46,241 bases of DNA from Candidatus Gastranaerophilales bacterium (GTDB taxonomy: Bacteria > Cyanobacteriota > Vampirovibrionia > Gastranaerophilales > Gastranaerophilaceae), in contig CALUUV010000005.1 of assembly GCA_944324055.1 (NCBI GenBank), positions 1 to 46,241 on the forward strand. The letters run 5' to 3'. A program made the position numbers and the translations under genes. Below the pieces are notes generated by a model, which saw only the letters and a list, made by a program, of their open reading frames with translations, did not search any database and was not told the DNA's origin. Positions 41,849 to 46,241 of this stretch are shown piece by piece. Every line of letters starts with the position of its first letter. Position 1 is the stretch's first letter.

Positions 41849-42283
41849 ATGAAAATTTTATTACTTAATGGACCAAATCTTAACATGTTAGGAACTAGAG
41901 AACCTGAAAAATACGGGCATGTAACTTTAAAAGATATAGAAAATAAAATTACTCAAATGGCATCTGAACATAATATTGAAATAGAAGCCTTCCAATCAAA
42001 CCACGAAGGAGAAATCATTGATAAAATACAAACAACAGATGCTGCTGGCATGATTATCAACGCAGGGGGTTATACTCATACAAGCGTTGCAATAAGAGAT
42101 GCGATATCAGCAAAACAAATTTCAACAGTTGAAGTTCATATGACAAATATTCACTCAAGAGAAGAATTTAGACACACTTCATTAATCTCTGGAGTATCAA
42201 TTGCCCAAGTTGTAGGGTTCAAAGAAAAATCTTATGAATACGCTTTACTAGGGCTTATTGATTACATTAAGAATTGTAAATAA
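41849..42283 (+). CDS. aroQ: 3-dehydroquinate dehydratase, type II
   Basis: AroQ dehydrates 3-dehydroquinate in the shikimate pathway. The 144-aa protein opens MKILLLNGPNLNMLGTREPEKYG with catalytic R17 and Y22, and has NAGGYTHTSVAIRDAI (71-86) and EVHMTNIHSREEFRH (95-109, catalytic H102). Size and motifs are typical. TAGGAG precedes the ATG. No other aro gene is in the window. A perfect hairpin follows. Confidence 0.97.
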   Translation: MKILLLNGPNLNMLGTREPEKYGHVTLKDIENKITQMASEHNIEIEAFQSNHEGEIIDKIQTTDAAGMIINAGGYTHTSVAIRDAISAKQISTVEVHMTNIHSREEFRHTSLISGVSIAQVVGFKEKSYEYALLGLIDYIKNCK

Positions 42284-42310
42284 AAGTCAAAATATCCTAA
42301 AGAATAACCT

Positions 42311-42350
42311 AAATAGTACCGTTAACGATATTGTACGGTACTATTTATTT
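42311..42350 (+). terminator. Terminator of aroQ
   Basis: AAATAGTACCGT (42311-42322) pairs perfectly with ACGGTACTATTT (42335-42346) around a 12-nt loop, followed by ATTTTTAATT. It lies only about 25 nt before the next start codon, so it could also act as a leader hairpin for that gene. Confidence 0.85.
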
Positions 42351-42372
42351 TTAATTAGGAATTCTTAAAGAA

Positions 42373-43977
42373 ATGGGATTAGCATCATCACAAGCAAGAT
42401 TATTAAGCTTAACTGTAAGGCAACACACGATAGAAAATCGTGCGCAATACTTACAGGCACAAAAGCTTCGTCTTTCTAATGAATCTGATCTCGTATATCA
42501 AAAATATGTTAATGCACTAGATGCAACTAAATTAGAAACAAGAACCTATGATAAAGATGGTAAAGTACATTGGATAGATGGTAGCTTTAACAACTTAACT
42601 AAATATACTGATGATAATAAAGCAAATGGTAATGTATATTATGTTCAGGATATAAATGATGGTTTATTATATCAACCTAAAAAAGTATGTGATGCATATA
42701 ACAATGCAGGTGGAGATTTATATAAATTTTTAGATAATGTCGGAGTATTCTATATAAAAGATGTTCATACTCCAGAATATATCAACGCACAAGAACAATT
42801 AAATATTGATATCAAAAATGGCTGGAATAAACCACCTTATACAGCATATTTTAGAGAACAATATAGCCTTTTATGTTCAGAAATTCAAAATCCACCAAAA
42901 ACAGATACATATAGATCTGCAGAATCAATAAATACAATTGTATCTAATTGTGAAAACTCAAATACAGCAGATGTATATTTATCAACAAACAATACTCAAC
43001 TTACAGAAATGAAAGGACATCTAAAGAAACTTAAAACTACTCCATATTATACTGGGGATAATAAAACAATTATTGACTATTGTTTGAACTTTAACGTAGC
43101 TGAAATTTTTGATAACCCAGATAATGTTGATTCATTAAATGTTTATAACTACGATAAAAAGACATATATTGCATACAGTAAATCAAATGAAAATGCAAAA
43201 GAAGATGCTTCTAATCGTCAAACAGTTGATGATCAATTTAAATTATCAATGTTATTAAATGGTGGAAACTACAAACTAAATAATGGTACTGAAAAATCAA
43301 TTTATGACGAAGGAACACAAAATTTATTAAACAATTTCACTGGTTTAAAAAATGCAACAATAGGAGATGCTCTTAAAACTTTAGCAGAAAATATTAAAGA
43401 TGCAGAAGATGAAAATTCTAGTAACGCAGTTAGAACACAATTAGAAAACTTATTAACTACATTTAATACAGATATCACAACTGCTGAATTAGCAATGCAT
43501 AACTATCAATTATATAGAGAACACTTAGCAACATTCAATGCACAAAGCAAAGAAACTCATACAGAATACATTAATAAAGAAGATGGTCTTTATTATGAAA
43601 GAATGTTCTATGCTATACAATCAGCAGGCGGATGTAAAGAAATTTCTGACGAAAATGCCAAAAGTGCAACTTGGGTTGGCAGCATGATTAAAAACGCTCA
43701 AGTTGTTCTTGGAGTTTATAATGAAAATGATAAAGATTTAGATACAATTACTCCATCATCTAATACTGGTTTAAGAGAAATATCAAATGATAATGAAATC
43801 GCTAAAGCAGATAGCGAATATGAAGCTTCATTAAATGATATTAACGCCAAAGAAACTAAATACCAAACACAACTAAATCAATTAGAAGAAGAACGTAACG
43901 CAATTCAAACAGAAATAGAATCACTCAAAAAAATAGCTAAAGAAAATATTGAATCAACGTTCAAGACATTTACATAA
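42373..43977 (+). CDS. Unknown 534-aa protein with conserved helical ends
   Basis: The N-terminus MGLASSQARLLSLTVRQHTIEN and the following LRLSNESDLVYQKYVNALD helix resemble a family I recall from Gastranaerophilales-type genomes, but I know no function. The C-terminus (about 475-534) is a long charged helix, likely coiled coil (YEASLNDINAKETKYQTQLN, then EEERNAIQTEIESLKK). The middle (about 60-430) is variable, Asn/Thr/Tyr-rich and hydrophilic. No signal peptide or membrane segment. Conserved helical ends around a variable centre recall flagellin/hook-associated (axial) proteins, but the motifs are not theirs. The ribosome site is weak (TAGGAA, about 12 nt away). Confidence 0.8.
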   Translation: MGLASSQARLLSLTVRQHTIENRAQYLQAQKLRLSNESDLVYQKYVNALDATKLETRTYDKDGKVHWIDGSFNNLTKYTDDNKANGNVYYVQDINDGLLYQPKKVCDAYNNAGGDLYKFLDNVGVFYIKDVHTPEYINAQEQLNIDIKNGWNKPPYTAYFREQYSLLCSEIQNPPKTDTYRSAESINTIVSNCENSNTADVYLSTNNTQLTEMKGHLKKLKTTPYYTGDNKTIIDYCLNFNVAEIFDNPDNVDSLNVYNYDKKTYIAYSKSNENAKEDASNRQTVDDQFKLSMLLNGGNYKLNNGTEKSIYDEGTQNLLNNFTGLKNATIGDALKTLAENIKDAEDENSSNAVRTQLENLLTTFNTDITTAELAMHNYQLYREHLATFNAQSKETHTEYINKEDGLYYERMFYAIQSAGGCKEISDENAKSATWVGSMIKNAQVVLGVYNENDKDLDTITPSSNTGLREISNDNEIAKADSEYEASLNDINAKETKYQTQLNQLEEERNAIQTEIESLKKIAKENIESTFKTFT

Positions 43978-43979
43978 AA

Positions 43980-45719
43980 CTAATTAACTTTTTTACAACC
44001 TTCGTCTTGTAAATCTATTTTGCCGTCGAAATCATTATCTATCCCATCTGAACAAGAGCCGATAGAATAAATACTTTCTGCTGCAACATCATGAGTTAAC
44101 CAGAAATTATATACTTTCCCCCATAAATATTCAAAGAATTTACGATAAAACTTAGCAGCACTTGAGTTCTTTATTATAATTAAATTTTCATCATTCTTGG
44201 CATTTCCTGAATAAGAGAAATTCATTGATCCTATTACAACATATTTATCATCAATAATCATAGATTTTGAATGAAGTTTTCCTGCATAATTTTCGGTTTT
44301 AACCAATATTCCATTATCTCTCAAGAGTTGATGTTTTGAAGCTCTACCCCTAGCATTAACTGCATCAACAAGAACTTTTACATCAACACCTCTTTTTTTA
44401 GCTGCAATTAAAGCATTACACATACCTTTATCAGTTATCAAAAAGGTTGGGATATAAATATATTTCTTTGAAGAATTAATTAATGGTAATATCCCCCTAT
44501 TCATAGCATCGTCTTTAGGTGAAAAATAAATAGACAATACACTATCACCTAAAATAATATCATTTTTCATTGGGATTTTATCTTTTAATTGATGGAATTT
44601 TGAATTAAACATCTGATTAAATTCTTGCTCATAAATTCTTGCAACGGTCGGTGAATTTATTTCTATAACGCTATTAGAATTAAACGAAGACATATCTGTA
44701 TAACTCAAATTCGCAGAACCTGTTATAACTGTTTTAGAATCAAAAATATAAAATTTATCGTGCATTATAGAATTGGAGTATTTTACAGGATACTCAATTC
44801 CATCAGGAGCCTTATCACAAGAGTAATCAGGAATAATCTTTTTTATATGTTCAGTATCTTCATAAATATTATTACCTTTTGCATCAATATCACATACCAA
44901 CCTTATCTTAACACCTCTATTCTTTGCATTAATTAAGGCTTTTTCAATTGCAGGTAATCTATCATAACCATATATTGCAATATCAATCGTTGATTTTGCT
45001 CTATTAATCTGATTTATTAACTCTTTTGCTATTATTGAATTACAGTTTCTATTAGGCTTTAAATTAGTTGTGTAATCAGTTAAAAATATTTTTATATAAT
45101 TAGTACTAAACAATAATGGAGGTGGAGTGATTCCCTTTTGCTTTGACTTCACAATATCTTTATTGTTCTTATCTTTTCGGTTATCAAGACAATATTTACA
45201 AGGAATTCCATCTTTTTTAGCTTGAGCTTTTGGTAAAATAGTGAAATTTCTAGACTTTACACCATATTTACAACTCAATCTATGATATTTTTTTGAATGT
45301 AAATTATAAATTACAAAATCATTCATTCTTGCTATCTTTAATTGATGCTTAAATTTTTCTGGATTAACTGGCATATTATTTACAATAACAAATCCAGAAT
45401 TTCTTAATTTAGACTTATACTCATCTAAAATAATTGAATGTCCAATCAAATGCTCTTTAGCAAATTCATCAGCTAAATACCCCACACCTAAAACATCATC
45501 ATAATTAAGTCCAAGTTGCTTAGAAACTTCTAAACATAATTCTTTATTATTGAATGACAATACATCAATACCTAAATTTATTTCCTGATCATTATCAAGG
45601 ACAATACAAGTTGGCGAAATAATTTTTACAACATTAACAAACCTTTCAGAATATTTTATATATCCTAAAAAAGCTATAAATAGAATTAAAACTAATCCAA
45701 CTCCAAAAATCTTTTTCAT
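43980..45719 (-). CDS. Membrane-anchored protein with nuclease-like region and two phospholipase D domains
   Basis: ATG 45719 gives 579 aa starting MKKIFGVGLVLILFIAFLGYI, an uncleaved signal-anchor (5-20). Next comes a region similar to staphylococcal-nuclease-like domains (about 25-125), then a Cys/His site H146, C150, C174, C177 of the Ada-like type (YHRLSC, then GIPCKYC). Two PLD domains follow, each with an HxK motif and a downstream GSxN: H320/K322 with GSANLS (334-339), and H483/K485 with GSMNFS (497-502). The end (556-575) is a cysteine-bounded DGIDND-DG-ID repeat of the calcium-loop type. It probably acts outside the membrane on DNA or phospholipid. No ribosome site; a TATAAT ends 6 nt before the ATG. 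Confidence 0.87.
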   Translation of the reverse strand: MKKIFGVGLVLILFIAFLGYIKYSERFVNVVKIISPTCIVLDNDQEINLGIDVLSFNNKELCLEVSKQLGLNYDDVLGVGYLADEFAKEHLIGHSIILDEYKSKLRNSGFVIVNNMPVNPEKFKHQLKIARMNDFVIYNLHSKKYHRLSCKYGVKSRNFTILPKAQAKKDGIPCKYCLDNRKDKNNKDIVKSKQKGITPPPLLFSTNYIKIFLTDYTTNLKPNRNCNSIIAKELINQINRAKSTIDIAIYGYDRLPAIEKALINAKNRGVKIRLVCDIDAKGNNIYEDTEHIKKIIPDYSCDKAPDGIEYPVKYSNSIMHDKFYIFDSKTVITGSANLSYTDMSSFNSNSVIEINSPTVARIYEQEFNQMFNSKFHQLKDKIPMKNDIILGDSVLSIYFSPKDDAMNRGILPLINSSKKYIYIPTFLITDKGMCNALIAAKKRGVDVKVLVDAVNARGRASKHQLLRDNGILVKTENYAGKLHSKSMIIDDKYVVIGSMNFSYSGNAKNDENLIIIKNSSAAKFYRKFFEYLWGKVYNFWLTHDVAAESIYSIGSCSDGIDNDFDGKIDLQDEGCKKVN

Positions 45720-45725
45720 AAGAAA

Positions 45726-45754
45726 ATTATAACAAAAAAAATACCCCATCCGAA
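45726..45754 (-). promoter_or_regulatory. Leaderless promoter of the phospholipase-D-type gene
   Basis: On the minus strand TTCGGA (45749-45754) and TATAAT (45726-45731) are 17 nt apart, and the -10 box ends 6 nt before the ATG. The -35 box lies in the loop of the preceding terminator hairpin, so terminator and promoter are interlocked. Confidence 0.55.
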
Positions 45755-45769
45755 AATGAGGTATTTTTT
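45736..45769 (-). terminator. Terminator after the OadB/GcdB-type gene
   Basis: AAAAAATACC (45736-45745) pairs with GGTATTTTTT (45760-45769), and CAT pairs with ATG inside after one mismatch; loop of six. On the minus strand a T run follows. It lies about 17 nt after the stop of the decarboxylase gene. Confidence 0.85.
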
Positions 45770-45785
45770 ATAATAAATTATTGTA

Positions 45786-46241
45786 TTAGTGGCAAAGTGC
45801 TAAAAGAACACCAGCAGCAACGGCAGAACCGATAACACCTGATACGTTAGGTCCCATAGCGTGCATTAACAAGAAGTTTTGGTTATTGTATTCTAAACCA
45901 ACTTTGTTAGAAACACGAGCAGCCATAGGAACTGCTGATACACCAGCTGAACCAATCAATGGATTGATTTTTTCTTTAGAGAATAAGTTCATAATTTTTG
46001 CCATTATTACACCAGCAGCAGTAGCTAATGAGAATGCTACGATACCTAAAACTAAGATAAATAATGTTTGAACTGTTAAAAATTGTTCAGCTGATAATTT
46101 AGAACCAACAGATAAACCTAAGAAAATAGTTACAATGTTGATTAAAGCATTTTGCATTGTATCTGAAAGTCTTTCAACAACGCCACATTCTTTACATAAG
46201 TTACCAAATACTAAAGCACCTAATAATGGGCAAGCATCAGG
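45786..46241 (-). CDS. Sodium-pumping decarboxylase beta subunit (OadB/GcdB type), C-terminal part
   Basis: The frame runs off the right edge; 151 C-terminal residues are present, beginning [20 protein letters not shown]. These subunits form the membrane channel that couples decarboxylation of oxaloacetate, methylmalonyl-CoA or glutaconyl-CoA to sodium export. The conserved [32 protein letters not shown] and [22 protein letters not shown] segments are all seen, with three or four membrane helices. Which acid is used cannot be decided, since the alpha and biotin-carrier subunits are outside the window. Confidence 0.93.
   Translation of the reverse strand, partial: PDACPLLGALVFGNLCKECGVVERLSDTMQNALINIVTIFLGLSVGSKLSAEQFLTVQTLFILVLGIVAFSLATAAGVIMAKIMNLFSKEKINPLIGSAGVSAVPMAARVSNKVGLEYNNQNFLLMHAMGPNVSGVIGSAVAAGVLLALCH

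Noticed and set aside
1..46241. tRNA genes, CRISPR arrays, insertion sequences or prophage
   Set aside because: No cloverleaf-like segments, regularly spaced repeats, transposase motifs or phage structural genes were seen. The Xer-type recombinase is best explained as housekeeping.

Overview
The window is AT-rich chromosomal DNA (46,241 bp) densely packed with housekeeping genes. The best guess is a non-photosynthetic relative of Cyanobacteria, the gut Melainabacteria / Vampirovibrionia (Gastranaerophilales). The reasons are the cyanobacterial-style short SSB with its LLGSKRD end, a YvcK/CofD protein with an N-terminal membrane anchor, a chromosome rich in A-ending codons, and several lineage-type proteins of unknown function (for example one starting MGLASSQARLLSLT). 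This assignment is inference from remembered families; no search was run.

Layout. 1-8106: end of an unknown gene, a Xer-type recombinase (minus), then a plus-strand run murC-murB-ddl-ftsQ (cell wall and division), ffh (SRP), ndk and tgt. 8201-11106: an EF-hand-bearing 631-aa protein of unknown function and a convergent pair of small unknown genes. 11273-15537: ssb, an acid-sugar kinase and a PdxA-family dehydrogenase in one operon, convergent with ribD, then a UPF0173 metallo-hydrolase. 15630-17757: three unknown genes, the middle one an aldo/keto-reductase fold whose catalytic tetrad is gone. 17801-18787 (minus): RNase P RNA and rpmI-rplT. 18977-21991: gatC, then pyrG-ilvC. 22144-28533: one 2129-aa multidomain gene, the most unusual object here. 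28678-31438: an orphan ribbon-helix-helix regulator, a YhaM-like OB/HD protein, thrB and a winged-helix regulator. 31516-38280 (minus): two operons, gfo/pgsA-like/trmL/nnrD and pxpA/yvcK/panB/panC. 38376-42283: an HD protein, ribF, a formyltransferase, folE2 (minus) and aroQ. 42373-46241: a 534-aa helical protein, a membrane-anchored phospholipase-D-type protein (minus), and the 3' end of an OadB/GcdB-type sodium-pump decarboxylase beta subunit.

Most interesting. (i) The 2129-aa protein combines two N-terminal aromatic repeats, about five annexin-like repeats (GxGTD motifs plus DE-loop acids), a hydrophobic hairpin, an HEAEH zincin motif with a plausible third ligand, a long NGK-type repeat region, a C-terminal membrane segment and a Pro/Lys tail. 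(ii) The aldo/keto-reductase relative looks like a pseudoenzyme. (iii) Six genes without a Shine-Dalgarno sequence have a -10 box exactly 6 nt before the start codon, which predicts leaderless mRNAs. (iv) Calcium-type modules (EF-hand, annexin-like, DGIDND-type) recur in otherwise unrelated unknown proteins. No tRNA, CRISPR array or insertion sequence was recognised. The only stretch above 300 bases without a protein gene (17758-18211) is filled by terminators and rnpB.
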